Notes: generated by a model from the letters alone, not told the origin. Numbered from the stretch's first letter, positions 25,834-36,212 are shown. The stretch is 64,000 nt of DNA from Mesorhizobium loti (GCA_002356515.1 AP017605.1:4039001-4103000), one strand, 5' to 3'. Translations and numbers: made by a program.

Positions 25834-28800
25834 CTACTGAAAATTCCGGCCCTTTGGCATGACACTTTCTGCTTCTTCCGACAGTGTTGCGAGGTCTTGC
25901 CTCGCCGGCGCCGTTTGGCTGGAGCGATCCGACCCTTCCTCGGAGGCGTGTCGCGTGGCACCCGCCTGTCCAGCCCCGCTGACCTTCTCCAGGAGCACGG
26001 TCAGCCAGGGCGTCAGATCCTCGATCTTCTCCGCGACGATATGGATCACATCCGATTCCGACTGCAATTTCCCGGTCACCTTGACGAACCGCGCGCCCAT
26101 GACGATGGGGCGGAAGCGGGTAAAGGTCCGCTCCCAGAAGATGACATTGGCGACGGCCTTGTCGTCTTCCAGCGTCAGAAAGATCGCATTGCCCTTGCCG
26201 GGGCGCTGCCGCACCAGCACGAGGCCGGCGACGGAGACCCGCCTGCCGTCGCGCACCAAAGGCAGGTTGGCATTGGGCGTGACGCCGGCGCGGTCGAGCC
26301 GCTCGCGCAGGAAGGCGACCGGATGCGCCTTCAGCGACAGGCCGAGCGAGCGGTAGTCGTGGATGACATGCTCGCCGAGCGGCATTGTCGGCAGCTTTGT
26401 CTCGGGCTCCAGCTCGCGCAGGCGCAGCGCCGGCTGGTCGAACAGCGGCAGCTTTTCGGCGGCACTCCTGGCGCCCAGCGCACGCACGTCCCAAAGTGCG
26501 GCACGGCGGTCGAGGCCGATCGAGCGGAAAGCATCGGCCTGGGCCAGCCGCTCGATCTCGTCGACATCGAGGCCGGAGCGCAGCCAGACGTCACGGACGG
26601 TCGAGTAGCCGGAGCCGCGTCGTTTTGCGAAATCCTCCATCCGTTCCTTCGACAGGCCCTTGATCTGCCGGAAGCCGAGCCGCAGCGCATGGTTCGTCTC
26701 GATGACGCCGCGCATCTCGGCATGGCGCGGGAGGATGCGGGCCGGATCAAACGGCGCTTTTTCCAGGGTGCAGTCCCAGACGGAATAGTTGACGTCGACC
26801 TCGCGGATGTCGACGCCATGGTCGCGTGCATCGCGCACCAGTTGCGCCGGCTGGTAGAATCCCATCGGCTGCGAATTCAGGATCGCGGCGCAGAACACGT
26901 CGGGATAGAAGGTCTTGAACCAGCAGGAGGCATAGACGAGCAAGGCGAAGGAGGCAGCATGGCTTTCGGGAAAGCCATATTCGCCAAACCCCTCGATCTG
27001 CTTGAAGCAGCGCTCGGCGAAATCCCTGGTGTAGCCCTTGCCGACCATGCCGTTGATCATACGGTCGCGGTAATTGCCGATCGTGCCGGTGCGCTTGAAA
27101 GTGGCCATGGCGCGGCGCAGTTCGTCGGCCTCGCCCGGCTTGAAGCCGCCGGCGACGATGGCGATCTTCATCGCCTGTTCCTGGAACAGCGGCACGCCCA
27201 GCGTCTTGCCGAGGATCTCTTTCAATTCCGCCTTCTGATATTCGGCCTTCTCCTTGCCTTGCCGGCGGCGCAGATAGGGATGCACCATGTCGCCCTGGAT
27301 CGGGCCCGGCCGGACAATCGCCACCTCGATGACAAGGTCATAAAAATCGCGCGGCTGGAGCCGCGGCAGCATCGACATCTGCGCGCGAGACTCGATCTGG
27401 AAGACGCCGAGCGTATCGGCGCGGCAAATCATGTCGTAGACGCGCCTGTCTTCCGGCGGCAAGGTGGCGAGCACATAGGGTTGGCCGTACGGATCCCGGG
27501 CTTTTGGATAATGGCCCGTAAGCAGAGTGAAGGCGCGCTGCAGGCAGGTCAGCATGCCGAGCGCCAGCACATCGACCTTCAGGATCTTCACCGCGTCGAG
27601 ATCGTCCTTGTCCCATTCGACCATCTTGCGCGCGTCCATCGCCGTCTTGACGATGGGCACGATCTCGTCGAGCCGGTCCCTGGTGATGACGAAGCCGCCG
27701 ACATGCTGGGAGAGGTGGCGGGGAAAGCCCATGATCTCATTGGCCCGTTCCATCACATGCCGCGATGTGGGGTCGCTCCGGTCGAGGCCGCCGGCGCGGG
27801 CTTCCTTCTCGCCGAGTTCCGAGGTCGACCAGCCCCAGATCGAGCCGGACAGGGACGCCCGGACATCCTCGGACAGGCCCATCGCCTTGGAGACCTCGCG
27901 CAGCGCCGAGCGGCCGCGATAGCTGATGACGGCGGCGGCGAGTGCGGTGCGTTTGGAACTGTACTTCGTATAGATGTACTGCATCACCTCTTCGCGCCGC
28001 TCATGCTCGAAGTCGACGTCGATATCCGGAGGCTCATTGCGCTCCTCGGAAATGAAGCGCTCGAACAGCGTGTCGATCTTGTCCGGTCCCACCTCGGTGA
28101 TGCCGATGCAGAAACAGATGATCGAATTGGCAGCCGAGCCGCGGCCCTGGCAGAGAATGTTCTCGCCGCGGGCGAATTTGATGATGTCGTAGACGGTCAG
28201 GAAGTAGCGGGCGTAATTCAGCCGCTCGATCAGGGCGAGCTCTTCCTCGATGCGTTTTATGACGCTGGCCGGGACACCGCCCGGGAAGCGCCTCACCGCA
28301 CCTTCCCGCGCCAGCCTCTCCAGCTCGGCCTGCGGGCCGAGGCCGGATTCCGTCGGCTCGTCGGGGTAATTGTACTGAAGATCGCTGAGCGAGAAGGTCA
28401 GCTCTTCCGCGAACCGCAACGTCTCGGCCAGCGCCTGCGGATGCCTGCGGAACAGGCGGGCCATTTCCAGCGGCGGCTTCAAATGGCGTTCGGCATTGGC
28501 TGCGAGCTCCAGCCCGACCTCGGCGACGGGTGTGTTGAGGCGGATCGCGGTCAGCACGTCCTGCAGCGGGCGGCGTTCGGCCGTGTGGTAGAGCACATCA
28601 TTGGTCGCCATCAGCGGAATGCCGGTGCTCTGGGCAAACGCCGCCGCCTGCTCGATGCGGAAACGGTCATTGCCCGCGTAACAGGGTGAGACGCCGAGCC
28701 GCAGGGCCTTGCCGAAGCGGTCCTTGAGCTGGCGAAGCATAGCAAGACCGTCCTCAGCGCCCGCCGCCAGATCGGGCAGGACCGCCAGCGACATCAGATC

Positions 28801-29172
28801 CCCCCATTCGAGCAGATCGCTGCGCTCGAGCAGGGTGGCGCCCTTTTCGTTTTCGTCGCGCAGATTGGCTTGGGTGAGCATGCGGCACAGATGCCCCCAG
28901 CCCTTGCGATCCCTGGGATAGGCGAGAATGTCAGGCGTGCCGTCGCCAAAAACCAGCCGGCAGCCGGGATGATAGGAAAGTTTTTCGACCTTGGCCTGCT
29001 GCCAGGCGCGCACCACGCCGGCCACCGTGTTGCGGTCGGCAAGGCCGATCGCCGAAAAACCCAAGAGCTTGGCCGCGACCACCAGCTCCTCCGGCTTGGA
29101 CGCACCGCGCAGGAAGGAGAAATTCGACTGGATGCCGAACTCGGCATAGGGGATGACGGTCAGCGCGTTCAT
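25834..29172 (-). CDS. dnaE2: Error-prone DNA polymerase (DnaE2, C family)
   Basis: A 1112-residue C-family polymerase used for damage-induced translesion synthesis with ImuA and ImuB. The N-terminal PHP domain begins [22 protein letters not shown]. The catalytic acidic motif is in [23 protein letters not shown] and the palm and fingers follow ([18 protein letters not shown]). A helix-hairpin-helix region and a C-terminal OB fold ([23 protein letters not shown]) complete the layout. Length is typical of DnaE2, not DnaE1. The ATG at 29172 overlaps the imuB stop as ATGA. Expression is under the LexA box upstream of imuA. Confidence 0.97.
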   Translation of the reverse strand: MNALTVIPYAEFGIQSNFSFLRGASKPEELVVAAKLLGFSAIGLADRNTVAGVVRAWQQAKVEKLSYHPGCRLVFGDGTPDILAYPRDRKGWGHLCRMLTQANLRDENEKGATLLERSDLLEWGDLMSLAVLPDLAAGAEDGLAMLRQLKDRFGKALRLGVSPCYAGNDRFRIEQAAAFAQSTGIPLMATNDVLYHTAERRPLQDVLTAIRLNTPVAEVGLELAANAERHLKPPLEMARLFRRHPQALAETLRFAEELTFSLSDLQYNYPDEPTESGLGPQAELERLAREGAVRRFPGGVPASVIKRIEEELALIERLNYARYFLTVYDIIKFARGENILCQGRGSAANSIICFCIGITEVGPDKIDTLFERFISEERNEPPDIDVDFEHERREEVMQYIYTKYSSKRTALAAAVISYRGRSALREVSKAMGLSEDVRASLSGSIWGWSTSELGEKEARAGGLDRSDPTSRHVMERANEIMGFPRHLSQHVGGFVITRDRLDEIVPIVKTAMDARKMVEWDKDDLDAVKILKVDVLALGMLTCLQRAFTLLTGHYPKARDPYGQPYVLATLPPEDRRVYDMICRADTLGVFQIESRAQMSMLPRLQPRDFYDLVIEVAIVRPGPIQGDMVHPYLRRRQGKEKAEYQKAELKEILGKTLGVPLFQEQAMKIAIVAGGFKPGEADELRRAMATFKRTGTIGNYRDRMINGMVGKGYTRDFAERCFKQIEGFGEYGFPESHAASFALLVYASCWFKTFYPDVFCAAILNSQPMGFYQPAQLVRDARDHGVDIREVDVNYSVWDCTLEKAPFDPARILPRHAEMRGVIETNHALRLGFRQIKGLSKERMEDFAKRRGSGYSTVRDVWLRSGLDVDEIERLAQADAFRSIGLDRRAALWDVRALGARSAAEKLPLFDQPALRLRELEPETKLPTMPLGEHVIHDYRSLGLSLKAHPVAFLRERLDRAGVTPNANLPLVRDGRRVSVAGLVLVRQRPGKGNAIFLTLEDDKAVANVIFWERTFTRFRPIVMGARFVKVTGKLQSESDVIHIVAEKIEDLTPWLTVLLEKVSGAGQAGATRHASEEGSDRSSQTAPARQDLATLSEEAESVMPKGRNFQ

Positions 29173-30794
29173 GCGAAGACCCCGTGCATGAACCAGCGCG
29201 GCGCGGCTTGAGAGCCGCCGTAAAGCCCTTGCCGGTAGAGCCAGTAACGGCGGCCGTCGGCATCCTCGATGCGGAAATAGTCGCGTGTCGATGCCGCCGC
29301 GTCGCCTGGCACTTCCTGCCACCATTCGGCGGCGATGCGTTCCGGCCCCTCGGCACGGGTGACGCGGTAGAGCGCGCGCCGCCAGCGGAAATTGAGCGGC
29401 GGACCCTCCGGCATTTCGGTGGCCGGCACCTCGATCGGCTCGGGCGCGCGGAACAGCCGGATCGGCCGTTCCGGCGGGAAGATGGTTGTGGGCGCCTGCA
29501 CTCTGTCCGGTCTCTTCGGCGGCGTGGTCCGGCGTGGCGCTTCGCTGAAGGGGATGATGGCGACGGCGCGCTCCGGCAGATGGCTTTCCACCGCGACCGA
29601 CTGCAGCACGGCGCCTTCGCCGAGCCGGGCGCGGATGCGGTCGGCGAACAGCGCGATGTCGGCGCCGTCGTCGGTCACCTCGCCGGTCAGATCGGCCTGC
29701 GCCATGTCGAAGGCGGCAGCGGCCAGCACCGAAAGCCGCACCAGGTCGAAGCCATAGCCGGCATCGATGTCCTGCTCGAGCGCCGCCAGCCTTTCATGGA
29801 ACAGCTTTTGGATCAGCCGGGGATCGCGCATCGGCCGTGAGGTGCCGAGCGCAATGCGGCTGACGGCGCCGTCGACACGGAAGAGCAGCAGTGCCAGCGT
29901 CCGGGCGCCCTCGCCGCGACGCTCGAGATCGGTTTTCAACGTCGTCGCCAGCAGGCCGACCAGCCGCTCGATGTCCTCGGTGAGCGTGACGGGCTCGGCG
30001 AGATGGCGTTCGACCGAAAGCGGCGCCACGGGAAGGCGTGGCGACACCGCCTCGTCGAGACGGCCAAGCGCCTGGTCGAGACGCAACAGCAAGGTGGCGC
30101 CGAAGCGGCGGGCAAGCGGCGCGCGCGGTGCCGCCATGACGGCGCCCGCAGTGCGCAGGCCCACACTTTCCAGGCTGGCGCGGGTTTCCGGCGCGATGCG
30201 CAGTGCGGCCAGCGGCAAGGGTGTCAACAGGGCTTCTTCCTCGCCGCCGTCGACGATGCGGTCGCCGCAAAAGCGGGCCGCCGCCCAGGCCGCGCCCGGC
30301 GTCGGGGCAAGGCCGGCGCGGACATCGAAACCCTGATGGAAGAAGCGCGACAGGATGTCGTCCAGCATGGCGCGTTCGCCGCCGAACAGATGGGTGCAGC
30401 CGGTGACGTCGAGAAACAGGCCGTCCACTCCGTCCAGCGCGACCAGCGGGGTGTAGCGGTCGCACCAGTCGGCAAGGCCTTCGAGCAGGCGCCGGTCTGC
30501 TTCCGGATCGGCCTCGACGATGTCGATCGACGGATGCATGGCGCGCGCATCGGCAATGCCCATGTCGCGCTTCAGGTGCAGCGCCTCAGCCCGCTCGTCG
30601 AGGGCTGAGATGCGCTGGGCGTTGCCCTGGCGGTGGCTGATCACCAGTGGCGGGTGATCCGACGGCCGGGAACGCCAGGACCGCCCCAGACGCTGCCGCA
30701 GGATCCTTTCGGCCGCCAGATAGGGAAACCACAGGGACAGGATTCTTTGTCCGGTGTCTTTCCTCGCCCCTTCTTTCGTCGAATACGCGTTCAT
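29169..30794 (-). CDS. imuB: ImuB, Y-family polymerase-like protein
   Basis: A 541-residue Y-family polymerase homologue, the hub of the ImuA-ImuB-DnaE2 mutasome. It has [19 protein letters not shown] at the start, [20 protein letters not shown] in the palm, and a Pro/Arg-rich C-terminal region with [27 protein letters not shown]. ImuB proteins are usually not active polymerases. The ATG at 30794 is taken as start; conserved sequence begins about 17 codons later. It overlaps imuA by 209 nt in another frame and dnaE2 by 4 nt. Confidence 0.93.
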   Translation of the reverse strand: MNAYSTKEGARKDTGQRILSLWFPYLAAERILRQRLGRSWRSRPSDHPPLVISHRQGNAQRISALDERAEALHLKRDMGIADARAMHPSIDIVEADPEADRRLLEGLADWCDRYTPLVALDGVDGLFLDVTGCTHLFGGERAMLDDILSRFFHQGFDVRAGLAPTPGAAWAAARFCGDRIVDGGEEEALLTPLPLAALRIAPETRASLESVGLRTAGAVMAAPRAPLARRFGATLLLRLDQALGRLDEAVSPRLPVAPLSVERHLAEPVTLTEDIERLVGLLATTLKTDLERRGEGARTLALLLFRVDGAVSRIALGTSRPMRDPRLIQKLFHERLAALEQDIDAGYGFDLVRLSVLAAAAFDMAQADLTGEVTDDGADIALFADRIRARLGEGAVLQSVAVESHLPERAVAIIPFSEAPRRTTPPKRPDRVQAPTTIFPPERPIRLFRAPEPIEVPATEMPEGPPLNFRWRRALYRVTRAEGPERIAAEWWQEVPGDAAASTRDYFRIEDADGRRYWLYRQGLYGGSQAAPRWFMHGVFA

Positions 30795-31602
30795 CGGGGT
30801 TCCACTCCAGTGTGAATTGTCCAGGCAGGGCCGTGCGGCTCTTGCCGATGCTGATGGTGAAGGCGGGGCGGCCGATCGAACCGGCGAGCGGCCCGGCGAC
30901 CGTGGCGCGCGGCACGGCCGGCGCCGACGCAACGATGAGGCGGACGGGCGCCGCCGTCGGTTCGGGTTCGGCCGCCTGCCGCAGCAGGAATACGGGGCGG
31001 CCCGCACTTTGCGCCCTTGCATGCAGCCGGCGCGTCGCGGTCAGGTCCAGCCGCTGCGGGTTGCCCCGGATTTCCAGGATGACGGCGGCGAGCGCCGTCA
31101 TCCGCGCTGCCTCCTCGGCGATCCACAACGCATCGACGAGTTTTGGCGCCTCGGAAAACAGCAATTGTTCTGGTTCAATGCCGAAGCAGGCCTGCAGCCC
31201 CCTGGCATAGGGAAAGCCCGCCTCGCGGAAGATTTCCGTGGTGCCGATCCACAAAACCGGCAGCCCTTGCGCCCGTTTGAGGATCAGGCTGGTGAGCGAC
31301 AGGGCGAAGCCGGCGACGGCCCCGGCATCGCGGGTTTCCAGGCCATGGATTTCGCTGAGCGCCGCTTTCGGCAGGCCACCGCTCAGGGCGGCATCGAGCC
31401 CTTCGATGCCGATCGGCAGGAAGGCATCCGGCAAGGCCGCGGCAAGACCGCGCCGGACGATCGTGAGATCGGCACCGCTGGCGTCGGCATCAAGCGGCGC
31501 GCCAGCCGGCGCCTGCAGGCGCTCGGGCAGCGTTCCCTCGATCTTCGCGATCTGGCGGCGCAGGGCAAAAACAGTCTCCCGCGCCACGGCGGTCATCGCC
31601 AT
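30586..31602 (-). CDS. imuA: ImuA, SulA/RecA-like mutasome protein
   Basis: A 338-residue protein with a RecA-like core: FLPIGIEGLDAALSGGLPKAALSEIHG, VLWIGTTEIFREAGFPYARGL and LLFSEAPKLVDALWIAEEAARM. It acts with ImuB and DnaE2 in SOS mutagenesis. The core ends around [18 protein letters not shown], and the last 60 residues are Pro/Ala-rich and encoded in the 209-nt overlap with imuB. A LexA box lies 25-39 nt before the start codon. Confidence 0.92.
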   Translation of the reverse strand: MAMTAVARETVFALRRQIAKIEGTLPERLQAPAGAPLDADASGADLTIVRRGLAAALPDAFLPIGIEGLDAALSGGLPKAALSEIHGLETRDAGAVAGFALSLTSLILKRAQGLPVLWIGTTEIFREAGFPYARGLQACFGIEPEQLLFSEAPKLVDALWIAEEAARMTALAAVILEIRGNPQRLDLTATRRLHARAQSAGRPVFLLRQAAEPEPTAAPVRLIVASAPAVPRATVAGPLAGSIGRPAFTISIGKSRTALPGQFTLEWNPDERVFDERRGEERHRTKNPVPVVSLSGGRKDPAAASGAVLAFPAVGSPATGDQPPPGQRPAHLSPRRAG

Positions 31603-31626
31603 GACGGTCAGTGTCCACTCACAATT

Positions 31627-31641
31627 GTTCCTGTTATGTTC
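31627..31641. promoter_or_regulatory. LexA box of the imuA-imuB-dnaE2 operon
   Basis: GTTC-CTGTTAT-GTTC is the alphaproteobacterial LexA site (GTTC-N7-GTTC), placed 25 nt upstream of imuA. A TATAAG -10-like sequence on the minus strand lies directly beside it (31641-31646), so LexA would block initiation. Confidence 0.9.
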
Positions 31642-31747
31642 TTATAGATTCCAGAGGGTGACGGAAGAGTCAAGCAGAGTCACAAGGAATTTATTCCTCA
31701 ATAGTACAATCACGAGTTCAGCGATTGCGAAGAAATCCCCGTCACTT

Positions 31748-31929
31748 CGTCATCCACGGGCGGAGCAAGGAGCGTAGCGACGCGGCGCAGACCCGAGGAT
31801 CCATGCCGGGACTTCTGAGCGCTGCCACGGTGCAGAATTCTGTTCCGCTGCACTCCACGGCCGAGGTCGCGGAATGGATCCCAGGGTCTCCGCGACGCCG
31901 CTGCGCGGCTGCTTCGCCCTAGGATGACG
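31748..31929. repeat. Dispersed intergenic repeat A, copy A5
   Basis: A 182-bp full copy, same length as A1 and A7. It fills about half of the 390-bp gap between imuA and the LysE-family gene; the rest holds the LexA box and no gene. Confidence 0.9.
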
Positions 31930-31992
31930 AAACCACGGAATGCTGCGAGCCACCCACAACACCCGCCCCCATCGACTTTCTCCGCCGGCAGA

Positions 31993-32625
31993 CTAACGTT
32001 GACCGCCAAACGCCAGCCGTGCGGCGAGCCCCGCGAATACGGTTCCGAGCAGGATCTGCGGCGCCCGCTGGAACCGCGTGCGCCTCGACAAGGCGGCTCC
32101 GATCCGGCTGGCGGTCAGGATGACCAGGCCGTTGACCACCAGCCCGATCAGGTTGAGCACGGTCGCCAGCAGCAGGATCTGGCCCGCGACGGAACCGGTC
32201 TCGGGGCGTACGAATTGCGGGAACAATGCCAGCACGAACAGCGCCATCTTCGGGTTGAGCAGATTGGTCAGCAGGCCTTGCCGAAAAATCCGGCTTCTCG
32301 AATAGCGCGGCAGGCCGGCGACCGGGGCAAATGCCGTTCCGTCGGAACGGAACGCCTTCCATGCGAGCCAGGCGAGGTAGGCGGCGCCGGCATAGCGCAC
32401 GATGTCGTAGGCGATGGGCGCCGCCAGAAACAGTTGCGACAGGCCGAAGGCGGCGGCCAGCGCGTGGCAATAGGTGCCGGCGGCGATGCCGGCATAGGTC
32501 GCCAGGCCCGAGGCGCGCCCCTGGCTGGCGCTGCGGGAGGCGATCAGCAGCATGTCCGGCCCCGGCGTCGCGGTCAAAGCGAGGCAGGCAATGGCGAAAA
32601 GTCCGATGGTGGAAAGGTCCGGCAT
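31993..32625 (-). CDS. LysE/RhtB family amino acid exporter
   Basis: A 210-residue inner-membrane protein with six hydrophobic segments. It shows the family pattern LALTATPGPDMLLIASRSASQG near the N terminus and NLLNPKMALFVLALFPQF in the middle. The ATG at 32625 gives the usual N terminus PDLSTIGLF. The exported compound, usually an amino acid or a related metabolite, is unknown. It is divergent from the metallopeptidase gene. Confidence 0.93.
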   Translation of the reverse strand: MPDLSTIGLFAIACLALTATPGPDMLLIASRSASQGRASGLATYAGIAAGTYCHALAAAFGLSQLFLAAPIAYDIVRYAGAAYLAWLAWKAFRSDGTAFAPVAGLPRYSRSRIFRQGLLTNLLNPKMALFVLALFPQFVRPETGSVAGQILLLATVLNLIGLVVNGLVILTASRIGAALSRRTRFQRAPQILLGTVFAGLAARLAFGGQR

Positions 32626-32758
32626 GAGAACTCCCGAGAGATGGCCGGAACCGACCCCTACGCGATTCCACGGCAGCGGCAAAGGTGCCGCGGCAGGAAT
32701 TGCCGCTTCATTTGCCTCGACCGGCGCGAAAGCCTATATGCCGGTCAAAGGACAAAGC

Positions 32759-33181
32759 ATGGCCCGCATCTACAAGACCCGCACCTGGCACGGCGAACTC
32801 GCGCCCTCGATGGAGGAGCTGGAGTTCCTGGCGCTGGAAGCCTACGCCCACTTGCCGGAGGATTTTCGCAAGCTGACCGGCGAGATCGTCATCCAGATCG
32901 CCGAATTCCCGACTGACGAGATCATGGACGATCTGTCGCTGGAGACGCCGTTCGACCTGCTCGGCCTGTTCGAGGGGCGCGGCATCGCCGAGCGCTGGAA
33001 CCCGCAGACCGGCGAAGGCCCGAACCGCATCACGCTCTACCGCCGCGCCATGCTCGACTACTGGGCCGAAAACGAGGAAACGCTGGGCGACATCGTCACC
33101 CATGTGCTGATCCACGAGATCGGCCATCATTTCGGCCTGTCGGACGAGGATATGGAGCGGATCGAGGAAGCAGCCGAATAG
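32759..33181 (+). CDS. Zincin-like metallopeptidase family protein
   Basis: A 140-residue protein of the small metallopeptidase family with a minimal zincin fold. The motif HEIGHHFGLSDEDME is HExGH...D with a third acidic ligand. It also shows DLLGLFEGRG, PNRITLYRRAMLDYW and ETLGDIVTHVLI, typical of the group. The ATG at 32759 is chosen; 32738 is in frame and possible. The substrate is unknown. Confidence 0.9.
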   Translation: MARIYKTRTWHGELAPSMEELEFLALEAYAHLPEDFRKLTGEIVIQIAEFPTDEIMDDLSLETPFDLLGLFEGRGIAERWNPQTGEGPNRITLYRRAMLDYWAENEETLGDIVTHVLIHEIGHHFGLSDEDMERIEEAAE

Positions 33182-33193
33182 CCCTCGCGTCTT

Positions 33194-33245
33194 CGTCATC
33201 CTGAGCGAAGCAAGGAGTGAAGCGACGCGCGCAGACCCTGGGATT
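33194..33245. repeat. Repeat A fragment A6 (left half only)
   Basis: About 52 bp of the left arm (CGTCATCC...GAGCGAAGCAAGGAGTGAAG...GCAGACCCTGGGAT) with no right arm. It lies 12 nt after the metallopeptidase stop. Confidence 0.8.
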
Positions 33246-33290
33246 GTTTGAGCAGGATTGGCTAGTGTGGCGGCCGGGACTGCGGGCCTA

Positions 33291-33827
33291 TCACACCCCG
33301 ACCGCACCAGGCGGTGCACACGCCATTAGATCATAGACGCCCTTGTCCTCGACCACGGCGAAGCCAAGCTTGACATAGAGCCGCCTTGCCGGATTGTTCT
33401 TCTCGACATGGATCGACACTGATTTGCCGGCTAACCATGCCTCGTCGATCAGGTCGCGCAGCAGCGCCGAACCGTAGCCCTTGCAGCGATGCTCCGGCAG
33501 AAAAGCGATGTCGATGATGCGGTGCTGGCTTGGCCAGCGCTCGATATAGAGGCGGCCGATGTCCTGCCCGGCCCGCTCCACCACCAGCCAGTCAGCCTCG
33601 GGATAGTGTTTTCTGTAGTGCGCGTGCTGCGCCTGGAACTGCATGTCGAGGAAGGCGGCCTTCTGCGCCTCGCTCCACAAGGTCACGGCGAGTTCTTCCA
33701 GGCGCGTCGAGGCATAGAGACGCGACAGGAACGGCAGGTCCGCCTCCGTCGCCGCACGGAAGGCAAGCCCGGCCTGGCGCGACCGCGACCAGACCGGAGA
33801 AACCTGTTCCAGGACGGGGTCAGCCAT
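33291..33827 (-). CDS. GNAT family N-acetyltransferase
   Basis: A 178-residue acetyltransferase. It shows FRAATEADLPFLSRLYAS, IDIAFLPEHRCKGYGSALL (acetyl-CoA loop) and HVEKNNPARRLYVKLGFAVV. It starts 12 nt after the propeller-protein gene, so it is probably the last gene of the Tail Collar operon. It could modify a product of that operon; this is inference only. Confidence 0.9.
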   Translation of the reverse strand: MADPVLEQVSPVWSRSRQAGLAFRAATEADLPFLSRLYASTRLEELAVTLWSEAQKAAFLDMQFQAQHAHYRKHYPEADWLVVERAGQDIGRLYIERWPSQHRIIDIAFLPEHRCKGYGSALLRDLIDEAWLAGKSVSIHVEKNNPARRLYVKLGFAVVEDKGVYDLMACAPPGAVGV

Positions 33828-33839
33828 GCTGCCGGCGCG

Positions 33840-35126
33840 TCAGACCGGCGGCGTCAGGTCGCGCACCACGACGATCTGCTTGAGGTTGTCGGTGGTCAGG
33901 TTGATCCAGGCATATTCCCATTCGGAGCTGTCGATGGCCATCTGGTTGAGCGTCCACAGCCCGTTGGTGCCGTCCGGCATGGCTATCAGGCTGAACAGAG
34001 CGAGCCGCCCGTCGGCATTGTAGTTGAGCGTCAGCCGCGTCGCATAGAGGGAGTTGGCGAAGTCGCGCCATCCCGACCAGTTCTGCGTATAGGCATCCCA
34101 CTGCGCGTTGAACTCGTGGACGCGCTGCTGGTCGGAGGAGACCAGCACGATGTCGCCATCGCCCTGGATGCCGGCGGCGAGCGTGTATTTGGGCACCCTG
34201 GAGTAGCCTGTCGTCGCCCATTGCGTCCAGCTGTCCGAGCCGGCGGGCCGCTGGCGCGTGTGCAGCACCTGCCCGCTCTGGGTCAGGGCGAACAGATTGG
34301 TGGCGCCCAGCGGCCCGATCACCGGCGCCATCTCGGTGAAACCGCTGGTCTGCGTGGTGTCGATCTGCACCCATCCCGTCCAGTCGGCGACCTTCAGCGC
34401 CTGCGGCTTGGCCTGCTGGCAGCGATAGAGATGCAGGCCCGAATTGATGCCGAACAGCGCGATGCGGCCGTCGCCCTGGCGTATGGCGGTGACTGCCACC
34501 AGCTGACCGGTCAGCTGCTGCCAATCACTCCACGGCTTGGCGGGCGGCACGAGTTGATCGACGGTGACGACAATCGGCGTCGAGGAGCCGGGCGGTGTGA
34601 TGGTTTTCTGCACCTGTACGATCTGGTCTGGATTCTGGTAGATCCACCAGATGCGGCCCTGATTGTCGGTGAGGAAGATTTCGATGCGGCCATCGGCATC
34701 GTTGGCCATCGTCAATTTCTGGTAGCTGGCGGCGCCGGGCGGCGCGCCGATCCCGACCGGCGGGTTCCATTTGTCGATCGGGCCGACCTGGTTGGCGTCC
34801 TCGCTGATGAAGGACAGATTGGTGGTGCCCGATGGCTGCCCGACCACCGCCACACGGCCATCCTTGGTCAGGCCGGCGGTCATGATGATCCAGGCGCCGG
34901 GCGCGATGATCGACCAAGCATCGGGCCACGACCCGTTCGGCGCGCTCTGCGCCTTCTGGATCAGGCGCCCGGCGGCCGAATCGATGCCGACGACCATCAG
35001 TCGCGACAGTTCGAAGAAGGGCGCTCCAGCCGGCATCTGCTGGTAGACAGACGCGGGGCCGACCGGCGCTGCCGCCGGCTTCTTTGCCTTGGAGGCCGAT
35101 GCGTCGGATACTGCTGACTTGGCCAT
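33840..35126 (-). CDS. Beta-propeller/lectin-like protein
   Basis: A 428-residue protein of about seven repeated units. Examples are DGRVAVVGQPSGTTNLSFI, DGRIEIFLTDNQGRIWWIYQ, DGRIALFGINSGLHLYRCQ and DGDIVLVSSDQQRVHEFN. Each has DGRxxxF followed by an aromatic motif, like PLL-type or tectonin-like sugar-binding propellers. The N terminus is Lys/Ala-rich and shows no clear signal peptide. It lies 30 nt after the third Tail Collar gene and 12 nt before the GNAT gene. Sugar binding is an inference from the repeat pattern. Confidence 0.75.
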   Translation of the reverse strand: MAKSAVSDASASKAKKPAAAPVGPASVYQQMPAGAPFFELSRLMVVGIDSAAGRLIQKAQSAPNGSWPDAWSIIAPGAWIIMTAGLTKDGRVAVVGQPSGTTNLSFISEDANQVGPIDKWNPPVGIGAPPGAASYQKLTMANDADGRIEIFLTDNQGRIWWIYQNPDQIVQVQKTITPPGSSTPIVVTVDQLVPPAKPWSDWQQLTGQLVAVTAIRQGDGRIALFGINSGLHLYRCQQAKPQALKVADWTGWVQIDTTQTSGFTEMAPVIGPLGATNLFALTQSGQVLHTRQRPAGSDSWTQWATTGYSRVPKYTLAAGIQGDGDIVLVSSDQQRVHEFNAQWDAYTQNWSGWRDFANSLYATRLTLNYNADGRLALFSLIAMPDGTNGLWTLNQMAIDSSEWEYAWINLTTDNLKQIVVVRDLTPPV

Positions 35127-35156
35127 CGTGTCAGGCGTGCCCTGTTGGCTCGGAAT

Positions 35157-35684
35157 TCAGGTTCTTGGCGGGAAAACGCCCTGCAGCGCGATGCAGAAAT
35201 AGCAGGTGAGGTAGGGCTGCAAATTGTTGTGCGGCTGGTCGCCGCCGGCAGGGGCGAGTGCGTTGCCGCTCATAGGCGCTAGATTGGCGTTGGTGGTCGT
35301 TTGGAACGCAGCCCCGCCGATCGAGGTTGCCAGGGTGATGTTGGGGGTCAACGTGCCTTGCGTTCCATCTTCAACGGTTCCCCGCATCGCATGGTTGTGC
35401 ATCGGTATCTCGGACTCCAGCAGGGACACGGTCTCGGAGCCGCCGGTCTCGCCAAGATCGTGGAGGGAGAGTCCCGGCCCTTGCCCCGGATGCATCGGCG
35501 AACGACCCTGGAGATCGGGCAAGGCAAAATTCGACTTGCCGTTGCCCCCATAAGTGGTGCCAAGAAGCGAGAACAAAGCCGTGTTCTGCGAAAGCGGCAG
35601 CAACTGACCGTCGCACCACGCCCAGCCCGTGGGCGCGAAGTTGAACGGGAAGATACGGATTTCGGCGACGAATGGATCAGCCAT
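35157..35684 (-). CDS. Phage Tail Collar domain protein, MdpB-like (third)
   Basis: A 175-residue Tail Collar protein. It shows EIRIFPFNFAPTGWAWCDGQ, LLGTTYGGNGKSNFALPDLQG, IPMHNHAM and the C-terminal DQPHNNLQPYLTCYFCIALQ, the pattern of microcystin-dependent proteins (MdpB). No signal peptide is seen. It follows two related genes with gaps of 12 nt, and the start has an AGAGGGA site. The collar fold occurs in phage tail fibres, but no other phage genes are nearby, so this is a cellular family. Function unknown. Confidence 0.9.
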   Translation of the reverse strand: MADPFVAEIRIFPFNFAPTGWAWCDGQLLPLSQNTALFSLLGTTYGGNGKSNFALPDLQGRSPMHPGQGPGLSLHDLGETGGSETVSLLESEIPMHNHAMRGTVEDGTQGTLTPNITLATSIGGAAFQTTTNANLAPMSGNALAPAGGDQPHNNLQPYLTCYFCIALQGVFPPRT

Positions 35685-35696
35685 GACGGTCCCTCT

Positions 35697-36200
35697 TCAA
35701 GTCGGCGACGGGAAGATGCCGAACAGCGAGATGATGAAATTGACGCAGAGATAGGGCTGGAAATTCGTATGAGGCTGACTGCCGCCGACAGAGGAAATGG
35801 CCGACGTCGCCATCACGGCGTCTGCCGTTTCCAGTGCGTAGAGTTTGACCAATGTCGAACTTGCCAGAACATTGCCTTGCGGCGAGGCTTGTGATCCGTT
35901 GCCGATATTTCCCAGAAACGGATGGGAATGCGCCGGAATCTGCTGGATTGTCAGCGTGATTTCCTCGGCCCCGCCGGTCTCGGCGAGGATGAAGCCATTG
36001 CCCTGGTGAAGCGGCAGACGCCCCCGCAAGTCAGGCAATGCGAAGGTGCTTTCGCCGTCGCCACCATAGGTGGTACCGATCAGTTGAAACAGCGTCTCGT
36101 TCTCGGAGATCGGCAAAAGCTGTCCCTCGCAGAACATCCAGCCGGCCGGGGCGAAATTGCCGGCAAACATGCGGACTTCGCCAACATAGGGTTGTGCCAT
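35697..36200 (-). CDS. Phage Tail Collar domain protein, MdpB-like (second)
   Basis: A 167-residue Tail Collar protein. It shows EVRMFAGNFAPAGWMFCEGQ, LIGTTYGGDGESTFALPDLRG, IPAHSHPF and SQPHTNFQPYLCVNFIISLF. The ends match its neighbours but the middle differs, as in this family where the central loop varies. It lies 12 nt from each neighbouring copy. Confidence 0.9.
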   Translation of the reverse strand: MAQPYVGEVRMFAGNFAPAGWMFCEGQLLPISENETLFQLIGTTYGGDGESTFALPDLRGRLPLHQGNGFILAETGGAEEITLTIQQIPAHSHPFLGNIGNGSQASPQGNVLASSTLVKLYALETADAVMATSAISSVGGSQPHTNFQPYLCVNFIISLFGIFPSPT

Positions 36201-36212
36201 GGTCGCTAATCC

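Noticed and set aside
25897..28689. 930-residue open frame on the plus strand across dnaE2
   Set aside because: It is the antisense shadow of dnaE2. It has no domain pattern and a biased composition from the GC-rich third positions.
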